From: JBBSAT01 sp046351235
GTDB lineage: Bacteria > Myxococcota_A > Polyangia > Polyangiales > Sandaracinaceae
NCBI GenBank assembly: GCA_046351235.1
Contig: JAXLYV010000009.1
Coordinates: forward strand, 186,001 to 250,000
Direction of reading: 5' to 3'
DNA: 64,000 nt
Shown: positions 56,222 through 64,000 of the stretch, in pieces
Position numbering within the stretch: the stretch's first letter is position 1
How the letters are laid out: every line of letters begins with the position of its first letter
The notes under the pieces: model-generated
Seen by the model: only the letters and a program-made list of their open reading frames with translations
What the model was told of the DNA's origin: nothing
Databases searched by the model: none
Made by a program: the position numbers and the translations under genes

Positions 56222-58366
56222 GTGACCGGGGCCGGCTGGCAGAGGTCGTTCGGGCGCGCGGGCCTCGTGCTCGCGCTCGCGCTCGCGCCCTCGCTCGTCG
56301 GGGCGCGGGCCGCGGCCCAGTCCACGGCGCCGTCGTCTTCCGCGTCGTCGTCTACCGCGTCGACGTCGACGACGGGCGATCTCGCGACCTACTACCAGGC
56401 GCTCGCCGAGCGGCGCCTCGTCGCGCCCGAGACGGGCTCGATCGAAGAGCTGCGCGCCGATTTCGCGCGCGCCGAGGAGCTCGCGCTCGACGGCCAGCAC
56501 GACGCGGCCGCGCTCATCCTCTACGAGCTCACGGAGAGCCCGCGCTTCACGGACTTCGAGTCCTCCGAAGAGATGCGGAACGCGGAGTACCTGCTCGCGG
56601 GCGAGCTCGCCGAGCTCGGCGCCTTCCGCTCGGCCTTCCGCGTCACCGAGCGCGTGCTCGCGCACGGCACCGAAGATCCCTACTTCGGCCCGGCCTATCG
56701 CCGCGCCGTCGACATCGCCCTCGCGGGCGCCGATCTGCCGGGCGTGCTCGACGCGCTCGAGGCGATCGGCGAGGAGGGCCTCTCGCCCGACGCGCAGAAC
56801 GAGCTCCGGTACCTGCGCGGCCGCGAGCGCTACGACGCGGGCGACGATGCGGGCGCCGAGGCCGAGCTCGCGCATGTCTCGCGCCGCTCGCGCTTCTACG
56901 CGAACGCCCAGTACCTGCGCGGCGTGATCGCCACGCGCCGCGGATCGCTCTCCGACGCCGAGACGCTCTTCTGCTCGATCGCGACGACGAGCGATACCGA
57001 TCGCTTCACGTTCTACGTGGACCAGCGCTACTTCGCGCTGCGCGATCTGACGTGGCTCGCGCTCGGCCGCGTGGCGCACGAGAGCCCCGATCGCGCCGAG
57101 GACGCGTTCTACTACTACTTCCAGGTGCCGGCCGACTCCGAGCGCGTCTCGGAGGCGCTCTTCGAGGCCGCGTGGGCGATGTACGAGGGGCACGACGCCG
57201 ACACGGCGATCGATCTGCTCGACCAGCTCGGCGCGCGCTTCCCGAGCTCGCCCTACGTGCTCGAGGCCTCGCTCCTGCGCGGCTACGTGCACCTCGATCG
57301 CTGCGAGTTCGAGGAGGCCGATCGTCTCTTCGTGCGCTTCGGCGAGGTCTTCGATCCGCTGCGCGACGAGGTCGAGCGCATCCTCGCGAGCGAGGCGCGG
57401 CGCGAGAGCATCTTCGAGGACCTCTTGGCGGCCGAGGGAGTCGCGCCCGAGCCCGTCGCCGAGGGCGACACCGTCGAGGCGCCGGACCTGCGCACGATGC
57501 TCCTCGGCCTTTTGCGCGTCGATCCCACGTTCTATCGGCTCTACCAGGACGTGCGCACGCTCGACGCCGAGGCCGCGCGCGCCGCGGGCGTCTCCGATCA
57601 GCTCGGCGCGATCGCGGTGCGCATGCACGGCACCGACGCGCCCGAAGAGGCCGTCGCGCAGGCCGACAGCGAGCCCGATCAGATCGCGCAGCTCGGCCAG
57701 GACCTCGCGAACGCGCGGCAGGCGCTCCGCGCGCTGACCGAGCAGGTGGACGCGATGCGCCGCGCGGGCGCCGCGAACGATCGCATCGCGCCGATCGAGC
57801 AGACGCTGCACGACCTCGGCGAGCGCGAGCACCGGCTCGAGACGCAGCTCCACGACGCGCAGGTCGGGATGGCCGCCTACACGAGCGCGACCGCCGGCAC
57901 GGACGTGGACGCGCTGCTCACCCACGATCGCGCCGTGACCTCGCGCTTCTCGGCGCGCGCCGCCGACGTGCGGGGGCGCCTCGTCGGGGCCGCGAACGCG
58001 GCCGCCATCCGCGCGCTCGAAGAGCTGCGCGATCGCCTGGGGTCCAGCCTGCGGCGCGCGCGCATCGGCCGCATCGACGCGGTGATGGGCAGCAAGCGCC
58101 GCATCGAGATCCAGATCGAGAGCCTCGCGGCCGGGCGTTTCCCCGCCGAGCTCATGGATCCGCTGCGGATCCAGGGCCTCTTGCGCGACGACGAAGAGTA
58201 CTGGCCCTTCGAGGGCGAGTACTGGCGCGACGAGTACGAAGAGGACGAGGGCGACGACCACCAGGTCGAGGACCTCGAGGACGCGGCCGGCGAGACGACC
58301 GATCCCGATGCGGATCTCGATCCCGACGCGCCCGATGCGACCTCCGGCACGGAGGGCGCGTCGTGA
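56222..58366 (+). CDS. Large periplasmic TPR protein, gliding-machinery-like
   Basis: A 714-residue exported protein starting at GTG, 8 nt after the previous stop. Signal peptide (LVLALALAPSLVGARAAAQ), a Ser/Thr linker, then tetratricopeptide-type helical repeats (about 70-410: YLLAGELAELGAFRSAFRVTERVLA, NAQYLRGVIATRRGSLSDAETLF, VLEASLLRGYVHLDRCEFEEADRLF). Around 500-570 there is a coiled coil (LANARQALRALTEQVDAMRRAG, EREHRLETQLHDAQ). The tail is extremely acidic. The arrangement beside a beta-barrel gene recalls the outer-envelope GltABC module of Myxococcus gliding, but homology is not demonstrated. Confidence 0.88.
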   Translation: MTGAGWQRSFGRAGLVLALALAPSLVGARAAAQSTAPSSSASSSTASTSTTGDLATYYQALAERRLVAPETGSIEELRADFARAEELALDGQHDAAALILYELTESPRFTDFESSEEMRNAEYLLAGELAELGAFRSAFRVTERVLAHGTEDPYFGPAYRRAVDIALAGADLPGVLDALEAIGEEGLSPDAQNELRYLRGRERYDAGDDAGAEAELAHVSRRSRFYANAQYLRGVIATRRGSLSDAETLFCSIATTSDTDRFTFYVDQRYFALRDLTWLALGRVAHESPDRAEDAFYYYFQVPADSERVSEALFEAAWAMYEGHDADTAIDLLDQLGARFPSSPYVLEASLLRGYVHLDRCEFEEADRLFVRFGEVFDPLRDEVERILASEARRESIFEDLLAAEGVAPEPVAEGDTVEAPDLRTMLLGLLRVDPTFYRLYQDVRTLDAEAARAAGVSDQLGAIAVRMHGTDAPEEAVAQADSEPDQIAQLGQDLANARQALRALTEQVDAMRRAGAANDRIAPIEQTLHDLGEREHRLETQLHDAQVGMAAYTSATAGTDVDALLTHDRAVTSRFSARAADVRGRLVGAANAAAIRALEELRDRLGSSLRRARIGRIDAVMGSKRRIEIQIESLAAGRFPAELMDPLRIQGLLRDDEEYWPFEGEYWRDEYEEDEGDDHQVEDLEDAAGETTDPDADLDPDAPDATSGTEGAS

Positions 58367-61300
58367 GGGCCTCGCGCGCGCTGGCGATCCTCCTCGCGAT
58401 CGCGATCCCCGCGACGGCGGTCGCGCAGCGCCGCGAGCGCGGCGGCACGACGACCTCGTCGAGCTCGACCACGGTCGGCACCTCGAGCCCGCGCTCGACG
58501 GTCGAGGGCTTCCAGGAGCCCACCGCGGAGCGCACGGTCTCGACCGAGCCCGAGCTCGAGACGGCCACCTCGCGCCGCGGTCAAGAGGACGACGAGGAGA
58601 CGACCGACAACCTCGAGGAGACGCTCTACCTGCGCGAGCGCCCCGACGCGATCGGCGAGGCCGCGCACGAGTGGCAGAACGAAGAGATCACGCGCCTGCT
58701 CCACGAGCGCGAGGGCCTCGTCGTCGAGCGCCGCGATCAGGCGATCCAGCTGCTCGAGGAGTTCGTCCGCGAAGAGCCCGAGACCGCGGTCGAGATGCCC
58801 GACGCGCTCCTGCGCCTGGCGGAGCTGCGCTGGGAGCTGGCCCGCGCGAACTACCTCACGGCGTATGCGGCCTGGCAGCAGGTGCCGGAAGAGAACCGCG
58901 GCGCCGAGCCGATCGTCGACTACACGCCCGCGATCGCGCTCTACGACCGCATCCTCACGCAGCATCGCGGCTACGATCGCTACGACTTCGTGCTCTACAT
59001 GAAGGCGTACGCGCTCACCGAGACGGGCAACCTCCCGGGCGCGCTCGACCTCTACCGCCAGATCCTCCGCGAGTTCCCACAGAGCCGCTTCGTGCCCGAT
59101 GCGCACATGGCGCTCGCGGAGTCCGACTTCGCGAACATGAATTACGAGGCGGCGCTGCCCGAGTTCGAGGCGGTCATGCAGTTCCGCGACTCGGACCTGT
59201 ACGACATGGCGCTCTTCAAGAGCGCGTGGTGCCTCTGGCGCATGGGGCAGACGCAGAACGCGGCGCTCCGTTTCCGTCAGGTGCTCGATCTCGGGCGCGA
59301 CCGCGGGCACCTCTCGAGCGCGCAGCGCCGGCGCCTGCGCGATCTGCAGAGCGAGGCGCTCGACTACCTCATCCAGGTCTTCACCGAGGACGAGAGCAAC
59401 ACGCCGCGCGACGTCTTCCGCTTCCTGCAGGAGATCGGCGGCGAGCAGTACGCCGAGCGGGTGCTGACGCGCCTGGCGCTCACGTACATGGACCAGGCGC
59501 GCTACGACTTCGGCATCCAGGCCTACGAGCTCCTGCTCGAGATGAGCCCGGCCGATGCGCGCGCGCCGAACTGGCAGCAGCAGATCGCCGCCGGCTACGC
59601 CGCGGTCGACGACGGCCCGCACACGCTCGAGGCGCTCACCGCGCTCGCCGACAACTACCTTCCCGGCGGGCCCTGGGCGCAGCAGCAGACCGATCCCGAC
59701 GCGGTCACGGATGCCGCGGCGCGCGTGGAGCGCGCGATCCGCGTACGTGCGATGCGATGGCACGAGCTCGGGCAGCGCAACGATCTTCGCTCGCGCTTCG
59801 AGCAAGCGGCGGCGGGCTATGCGCTCTACCTCGCGCACTTCCCCGACGGCGAGCACAGCTACGATCTGCACTTCTATCGCGCCGAGATCCTCTTCCACCG
59901 CCTCGAGCAGTACCCCGAGGCCGGCGCGGAGTACCTCGCCGCGGCGCGCCTGAACCCCACCGGGCAGTACACGCGCGACTCGCTCTACAACGCGATCGGC
60001 GCCTTCGAGCACGTGCGCGAGACGCAGCTCGCGGCCTGCACCGCGGCGCGCGGCACCGCGACGCCACCGACCCCGCCCGCGCGCCCGGCGACGACGGGCA
60101 CGGGCACCGCGACGCACACGGTGAACTGCGCGGCGACGACCGCGCCCACGCCGGCGCCCACGGCGACCGCGACGGCGACCCCCACGGCCACGAGCACGAC
60201 GGCCGCGACGAGCGCCGACGACGCGGCCGGGAGCGAGACGCCGGCGGCCGAAGATCCCTGCGCCGAGACCGACAACGATCGCCACTTCTCGGAGGCGATC
60301 GAGCTCTACGTCCAGTACTTCCCGAACGATCCGGACATCCCGGAGATCCTCTTCCGGCAGGGCCACCTCTACTACGACCGCGCGATCTACGATCCTGCGG
60401 TGCGCCTCTTCGGTCAGCTCCTCGAGCGCTATCCGCAGAGCGACTACGCGCACGACGCGGGCGAGCTCATCCTCGACTCGTTCAACCGCGCCGCCGACTT
60501 CGGCAACATCGAGACGTGGGCGCGGCGCCTCAAGAGCGCGCCGGCCTTCCAGAGCGCGGAGTCGCAGCAGCGCCTCGACACGCTCATCCTGCAGGCCGCG
60601 TTCGCGCGCGGCGAGCAGCTCGCTTGCCAGAACGATCACCACGGCGCGGCCGCGGCCTACCAGCACGCCGCCGACGAGTTCCCGAACGATCCGCGCGCGC
60701 GCCAGGCGCTCTACAACGCGGGCATCGAGCTGCAGCGGGCGGGCGATCTGACCGGTGCGAGCGGCGTGTACGACCACCTCGTCGATCGCTACCCGGGCTC
60801 GACCGAGGGCGCGCTCGGCGCGTGGAACGCCGCGCAGATGTACGAGTCGATCGCGCAGTTCCGCGATGCGGCGCGCTTCTACGAGGCCTACGGCACGCGT
60901 TTCCCCGAGGGCGAGCACGGCGCCGACGCGCTCTACAACGCGGTCGTTCTGCGCCTCGCGGCCGAGGACTGGGACGCCGCGGTGGACGCCGCGACGAGCT
61001 TCCTGCGCCGCTTCCCGCAGCACGAGTCGGCGGGCGAGGTCACGTTCATGCAGGCGCGCGCGCACGAGGGCGCGCACCGCTGGCAGGACGCCGCGCGCAT
61101 CTACACCGACTACGCGCGCGCGAGCCGCAACCCCGACCGCGACGTCGAAGCCCAGACGCGCTTGGCGATGGTGCTCATCCAGGCCGGCGATCGCGAGGGC
61201 GCCGATCGCGCGCTCCAGCAGGCCGTGCGACAAGGCCGAGGCTCGCTCCGACGGCTCGGCGCCACGGGCCACTACTTCCTCGCGCAAGCGCGGTACATGC

Positions 61301-61848
61301 AGGGCGAGGCGATCCTCGCGCGCTTCGAGGCGATCCAGATCGCCGGCGACATCGACGGGCTCTCGGACCGCCTGCGCCAGAAGAGCAACCTGCTCCGCGA
61401 CGCGTCGGAGGCCTTCGCCGACGTCGTGCAGTTCCACGTCGCCGAGTGGGTCACGGCGGCGCTCTTCCAGATCGGCCGGAGCTACGAGCTCTTCGCCTCG
61501 CAGCTGCGCGACTTCCCGATCCCCGAGGGCCTCAGCGAAGAAGAGGACCAGGCGTACCGCGATCAGCTCGGCACGTTCATCGTGCCGATCGAAGAGCAGG
61601 CGCTCGAGGCCTATCAGGGCGGCTACCAGACCGCGATCGACCTCCACATCTTCAACACGTGGACGGCGCAGCTGCACGAGGGCCTCACGCGCCTGAACGA
61701 CGTCGAGTTCCCGCCGCTGCGCGAGGTCGGTGCCGAGCTCGACGAGGGCGCGGCCCTCCCGCTGCCGGCCCCGCTCGACGGCCTCCGTCGCGGCACCGGC
61801 GGCGAGAGCCCGCCCACGCCGCCCACGAGCGGCGGCAGCGCGCACTGA
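58363..61848 (+). CDS. Giant periplasmic TPR protein, AgmU/GltD-like architecture
   Basis: An 1161-residue exported protein; GTG at 58363 overlaps the upstream stop (GTGA). Signal peptide RALAILLAIAIPATAVAQ. More than ten TPR units are visible, e.g. PGALDLYRQILREFPQSRFVPDAHMALAE, DNAR-type NDPDIPEILFRQGHLYYDRAIYDPAVRLFGQLLERYPQSDYAHDA and GALGAWNAAQMYESIAQFRDAARFYEAYGTRFPEGEHG. A Thr/Pro/Ala spacer (about 570-625) splits the repeat array in two. Length and layout match large TPR proteins of the AgmU/GltD type that form periplasmic scaffolds in gliding; function here is inference. Last gene of the operon. Confidence 0.88.
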   Translation: MRASRALAILLAIAIPATAVAQRRERGGTTTSSSSTTVGTSSPRSTVEGFQEPTAERTVSTEPELETATSRRGQEDDEETTDNLEETLYLRERPDAIGEAAHEWQNEEITRLLHEREGLVVERRDQAIQLLEEFVREEPETAVEMPDALLRLAELRWELARANYLTAYAAWQQVPEENRGAEPIVDYTPAIALYDRILTQHRGYDRYDFVLYMKAYALTETGNLPGALDLYRQILREFPQSRFVPDAHMALAESDFANMNYEAALPEFEAVMQFRDSDLYDMALFKSAWCLWRMGQTQNAALRFRQVLDLGRDRGHLSSAQRRRLRDLQSEALDYLIQVFTEDESNTPRDVFRFLQEIGGEQYAERVLTRLALTYMDQARYDFGIQAYELLLEMSPADARAPNWQQQIAAGYAAVDDGPHTLEALTALADNYLPGGPWAQQQTDPDAVTDAAARVERAIRVRAMRWHELGQRNDLRSRFEQAAAGYALYLAHFPDGEHSYDLHFYRAEILFHRLEQYPEAGAEYLAAARLNPTGQYTRDSLYNAIGAFEHVRETQLAACTAARGTATPPTPPARPATTGTGTATHTVNCAATTAPTPAPTATATATPTATSTTAATSADDAAGSETPAAEDPCAETDNDRHFSEAIELYVQYFPNDPDIPEILFRQGHLYYDRAIYDPAVRLFGQLLERYPQSDYAHDAGELILDSFNRAADFGNIETWARRLKSAPAFQSAESQQRLDTLILQAAFARGEQLACQNDHHGAAAAYQHAADEFPNDPRARQALYNAGIELQRAGDLTGASGVYDHLVDRYPGSTEGALGAWNAAQMYESIAQFRDAARFYEAYGTRFPEGEHGADALYNAVVLRLAAEDWDAAVDAATSFLRRFPQHESAGEVTFMQARAHEGAHRWQDAARIYTDYARASRNPDRDVEAQTRLAMVLIQAGDREGADRALQQAVRQGRGSLRRLGATGHYFLAQARYMQGEAILARFEAIQIAGDIDGLSDRLRQKSNLLRDASEAFADVVQFHVAEWVTAALFQIGRSYELFASQLRDFPIPEGLSEEEDQAYRDQLGTFIVPIEEQALEAYQGGYQTAIDLHIFNTWTAQLHEGLTRLNDVEFPPLREVGAELDEGAALPLPAPLDGLRRGTGGESPPTPPTSGGSAH

Positions 61849-61935
61849 CGCGCGCTCGGCACGGCCGGCCCGCGAAGAGGTCCCCGCGTTGGGGCGACTC
61901 TCGCCGCTTCCTCGGTGGGGCCCCGCAGTGGCCCT

Positions 61936-61974
61936 CTCCGCGAGCACGTCGGTGCGGAAGGTCGACTCGCGGAG
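61936..61974. terminator. Long hairpin between convergent operons
   Basis: CTCCGCGAG and CTCGCGGAG form a perfect 9-bp stem around a 21-nt loop, between the stops at 61848 (plus) and 62002 (minus). A smaller CCCC/GGGG stem lies at about 61881-61894. Nothing else is recognisable in this 153-bp gap. Confidence 0.4.
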
Positions 61975-62001
61975 CGCGGATCGAGCTTCCGGGCCGACGG
62001 A

Positions 62002-62808
62002 CTAGGGCCGCGTGATGGTCACGCGCAGCCGCGTCGAGGCCGAGGCCGTCGGATGGGTCGCCGCCGCGACGTGCTGCTCGATGCAGCGACGGTACGCCGC
62101 ATCGCGCAGCGTTCCACGGCCGGCCGTCGCGCGGGCGCGACCGGCAGCCGTGACGCTCACCGTGACCGGCACCGTGCCGTGCTGTGTCGTGGTGCACTGC
62201 TCGAAGCCCGCGTGCGCGTAGACGTACGCGAGCGCTTCCTGCGAGAGCGCGCCACGCACGCGATCGACCGCGACCGTCACGGCGGGCGGCGCCGGGGGCG
62301 TCGTGGGCGCGGGCGTCGTCGTCGGCGTCGTCGTGCCCGAGCTCGGCGGCACGGGCGTCATGATCGACGTCGTCGGAGGGGGCGGCGCCGTCGTCGTCGC
62401 GCCGGGCGTGAACGTCATCACGAAGTGCACCGCGGCGCCGCCTTCGGGCGCTTGGGGCGGCAGCGTGAACTCGTGCACGCGGTCGTGTGCGCAGGTCTCG
62501 AGCGTGGTGTCGCCGACGTGCGACTCGAGCGTCACGCGGATCACCTGGCGGGCCGACACCCAGAGCCGCATCGGCAGATCGCCGCGCAGCCCCGCGTGCG
62601 TGCGGAGCGAGGTCTCGTAGCAGGCGCGGATCGGCACCACGGAGCGCGCGATCGCCGCATCGAGCATCGCGCGGTACTCGTCCGGCGGCGGATCCCCGTC
62701 GACCGTCAGGTCGTGCACCGTGATGGTCTGCGCGAGCGCGGTCGAGCTCTGGCCGAGGCAAGCGATGGCGAGAAACGATGCGAGAACGAGGAGAAGCGCG
62801 CGACTCAT
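62002..62808 (-). CDS. AgmX/PglI C-terminal-domain-like exported protein
   Basis: A 268-residue protein with signal peptide (LLLVLASFLAIACLGQSSTALAQ; it also contains AIAC, a weak lipobox). Two related domains flank a Thr/Pro linker: residues 30-130 (RACYETSLRTHAGLRGDLPMRLWVSARQVIRVTLESHVGDTTLETCAHDRVHEFTLP) and 175-268 (FEQCTTTQHGTVPVTVSVTAAGRARATAGRGTLRDAAYRRCIEQHVAAATHP). The C...L...G.v...v.v...G.....C pattern is that of the AgmX/PglI C-terminal (TonB-like) domain of gliding proteins. Coupled to a MYXO-CTERM gene by an ATGA overlap, and adjacent to the TPR envelope operon. Confidence 0.8.
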   Translation of the reverse strand: MSRALLLVLASFLAIACLGQSSTALAQTITVHDLTVDGDPPPDEYRAMLDAAIARSVVPIRACYETSLRTHAGLRGDLPMRLWVSARQVIRVTLESHVGDTTLETCAHDRVHEFTLPPQAPEGGAAVHFVMTFTPGATTTAPPPPTTSIMTPVPPSSGTTTPTTTPAPTTPPAPPAVTVAVDRVRGALSQEALAYVYAHAGFEQCTTTQHGTVPVTVSVTAAGRARATAGRGTLRDAAYRRCIEQHVAAATHPTASASTRLRVTITRP

Positions 62809-64000
62809 GACGGCTTGGACGTTGCCACGCGCCGCCGCTTCATCGCAAACCGAAGCGCGAGCGCCACGGCGAGCAGGAGCCCACCGTGCGTGCCGCCGGT
62901 ACCCGCGCGACAGCCACATCCGGACGTCGGTGCGGGCGCCGCGCTCGCGGCATCCGGCGCCTCGCCCGCGTCGCTCGCGCTCGCGTCGGTGCCCGCGTCG
63001 ACGCGCACGACGCCCGCGTCGCGCTCGGAGGCGGGCGTCCACGGCAGCGCCTCGCGCGCGTGCGGCGAGACGTTCGCGCTCCCGCCGGCGCCATCGAGCA
63101 TCCGCCCGAGCCAGTAGGCCGCCACGATGTCGCCGGCCGGATCGAGCGTGCTCGACGCGCCGCCGTTCACGCGGTGCGGATCGGAGCGGTGCTCGAAGTC
63201 GCTGAAGGGTCGCACCGCGAGCGGCACGGGATCGGTGGCGACGAGGATGTCGTTGTGGCCGCCCGCGGTGAGCAGCGTGATCGTCGTCGTGCCGTCGACC
63301 GCGAGGCAGCGGTGCGCCGCGATCTCGGCGTCGTCGCAGTTGACCACGGCCTCGTTCCAGATCGGCGCCACCGGATACGCGCCGAGGGTCGCGAGCGCAT
63401 CGCTCCGCGCCGTGGCCCCGGCCGCGTCGCCGAGGCCGCCCGTGCGGAAGCCAGCGTACTCGAGGTCGAAGAAGGGCAGAGCCAGCCCGCGCGCCTCGCG
63501 ATCCAGGTCCGGCGCGTAGAGCTCCGTCTCGAGGATGCCGCGCACGCGCGCCTGGATCGTCGGGTCCGTCTCGTAGCGCAGCACGCCGTAGATCGCGACG
63601 AACGCCATGTTGACGTTCGAGTAGTTCGTGGCCGCGCCCTGGTACATCGCGTGGACCGTGCGCTCGATGTTCGACAGGTAGTCGCGATCGCCGATCAGCG
63701 TCTGGTAGTAGAAGCGTCCGAGCTCCGCGTCGCCGGTCACGTGATAGAGCGTGCGCAGGATCCCGAGCGCCATGAGGCCGTTGAAGCCGTTCACCGGCCG
63801 CGGCGACACGGCGCCGGGTGCGAGCTCCTCGGCGCTCAGATCGTGGAACGAGGTCGGTCGCCCGTCGGCGTCGGTGATCACGAGGTCTGCCATGTGCCCG
63901 CCCCCCACGTCGACGCGCTGGAGCAGGCGCCGGCCGAACGCGAGGCAGTCGCCCTGGAGGCGCGTCACGAGCGCTTGGTCGATCGCCGGATCGTCCCGCA
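62805..64000 (-). CDS. MYXO-CTERM surface protein (5' part outside window)
   Basis: The frame is open through base 64000, so the N-terminus is missing. The visible 398 residues are mostly alpha-helical (NGFNGLMALGILRTLYHVTGDAELGRFYYQTLIGDRDYLSNIERTVHAMYQG), suggesting an alpha/alpha toroid as in some polysaccharide-processing or cyclase-like proteins. An Asp/Ala linker and the sorting tail GCGCRAGTGGTHGGLLLAVALALRFAMKRRR end the chain, the second MYXO-CTERM signal in the window. Function unknown; surface-exposed. Confidence 0.88.
   Translation of the reverse strand, partial: RDDPAIDQALVTRLQGDCLAFGRRLLQRVDVGGGHMADLVITDADGRPTSFHDLSAEELAPGAVSPRPVNGFNGLMALGILRTLYHVTGDAELGRFYYQTLIGDRDYLSNIERTVHAMYQGAATNYSNVNMAFVAIYGVLRYETDPTIQARVRGILETELYAPDLDREARGLALPFFDLEYAGFRTGGLGDAAGATARSDALATLGAYPVAPIWNEAVVNCDDAEIAAHRCLAVDGTTTITLLTAGGHNDILVATDPVPLAVRPFSDFEHRSDPHRVNGGASSTLDPAGDIVAAYWLGRMLDGAGGSANVSPHAREALPWTPASERDAGVVRVDAGTDASASDAGEAPDAASAAPAPTSGCGCRAGTGGTHGGLLLAVALALRFAMKRRRVATSKPS

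Noticed and set aside
57877..61947. Minus-strand open frame of over 1300 codons opposite the TPR genes
   Set aside because: Low-complexity shadow of the two TPR genes; no start context or recognisable fold.

Overview
The window is a chromosomal stretch of a very high-GC (about 70%) Gram-negative bacterium, most likely a myxobacterium (Myxococcota, Polyangiales; a Sandaracinus-like member is my best guess). This rests on MYXO-CTERM sorting tails (the 16521-18875 and 62805-64000 genes), a Ser/Thr kinase with the HRDVSPQN catalytic loop, an FHA-fused sigma-54 activator, a DUF1552/DUF1592 pair, MopE-type Asp-rich metal-binding repeats, FG-GAP/VCBS proteins, and about eighteen lipoproteins with Asp/Ala-rich linkers after the lipobox cysteine. 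I see no rRNA, tRNA, CRISPR array, insertion sequence, prophage or replication origin. No gene-free gap exceeds 300 bases.

Layout. 1-4066: two surface lipoproteins (minus). 4164-5779: two divergent esterase-fold hydrolases; the first carries a 63-bp palindromic element read in frame. 5848-6423: Uma2 nuclease-fold protein. 6559-10638: a minus operon of DUF1592 (haem-binding motif), Tat-exported DUF1552 and a jelly-roll-like lipoprotein. 10832-16303: a tightly overlapping plus operon of FHA-sigma-54 activator, FG-GAP/UnbV lipoprotein, membrane Ser/Thr kinase and TPR/PEGA membrane protein. 16521-18875: DUF11 MYXO-CTERM surface protein. 18982-21836: orphan DNA methyltransferase coupled to a CAP-domain lipoprotein. 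21989-23101: PilZ protein and a VapC-type toxin/antitoxin pair, followed by a 108/110-bp tandem hairpin repeat. 23370-30695: endo/exonuclease/phosphatase protein, lipoprotein, small coiled-coil protein, PriA, an FlhB/SctU relative lacking the NPTH motif, and a membrane-anchored exported protein. 30731-38908: DUF3105 and Cys-rich lipoproteins plus a GAF-HD-GYP phosphodiesterase. 39061-45920: PhoH, a coiled-coil protein, a propeller-vanadium haloperoxidase fusion, an apparent pseudogene, small lipoprotein and membrane genes, and a beta-helix lipoprotein. 46025-53537: cystathionine beta-synthase, a second copy of the palindromic element, a propeller lipoprotein, an elaborate divergent control region, a three-gene lipoprotein/secreted PLP enzyme/envelope protein cluster, an SRPBCC protein and cysteine synthase. 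53672-64000: an envelope operon (beta-barrel protein, periplasmic protein, two large TPR proteins) with an AgmX/PglI-like protein nearby, reminiscent of the outer-envelope part of myxobacterial gliding machinery, then a partial MYXO-CTERM protein.

How the genes fit together. Most of the window serves the cell envelope: lipoproteins, outer-membrane barrels, TPR scaffolds and sorted surface proteins. Signalling is represented by the FHA/sigma-54/kinase operon, PilZ plus HD-GYP (c-di-GMP reception and breakdown) and FlhB-like and gliding-like parts. Housekeeping genes (PriA, PhoH, CBS, CysM) are scattered between them. Two start architectures recur: genes with a good Shine-Dalgarno sequence, and genes where a -10-like hexamer lies only 5-7 nt before the start codon, implying leaderless mRNAs.
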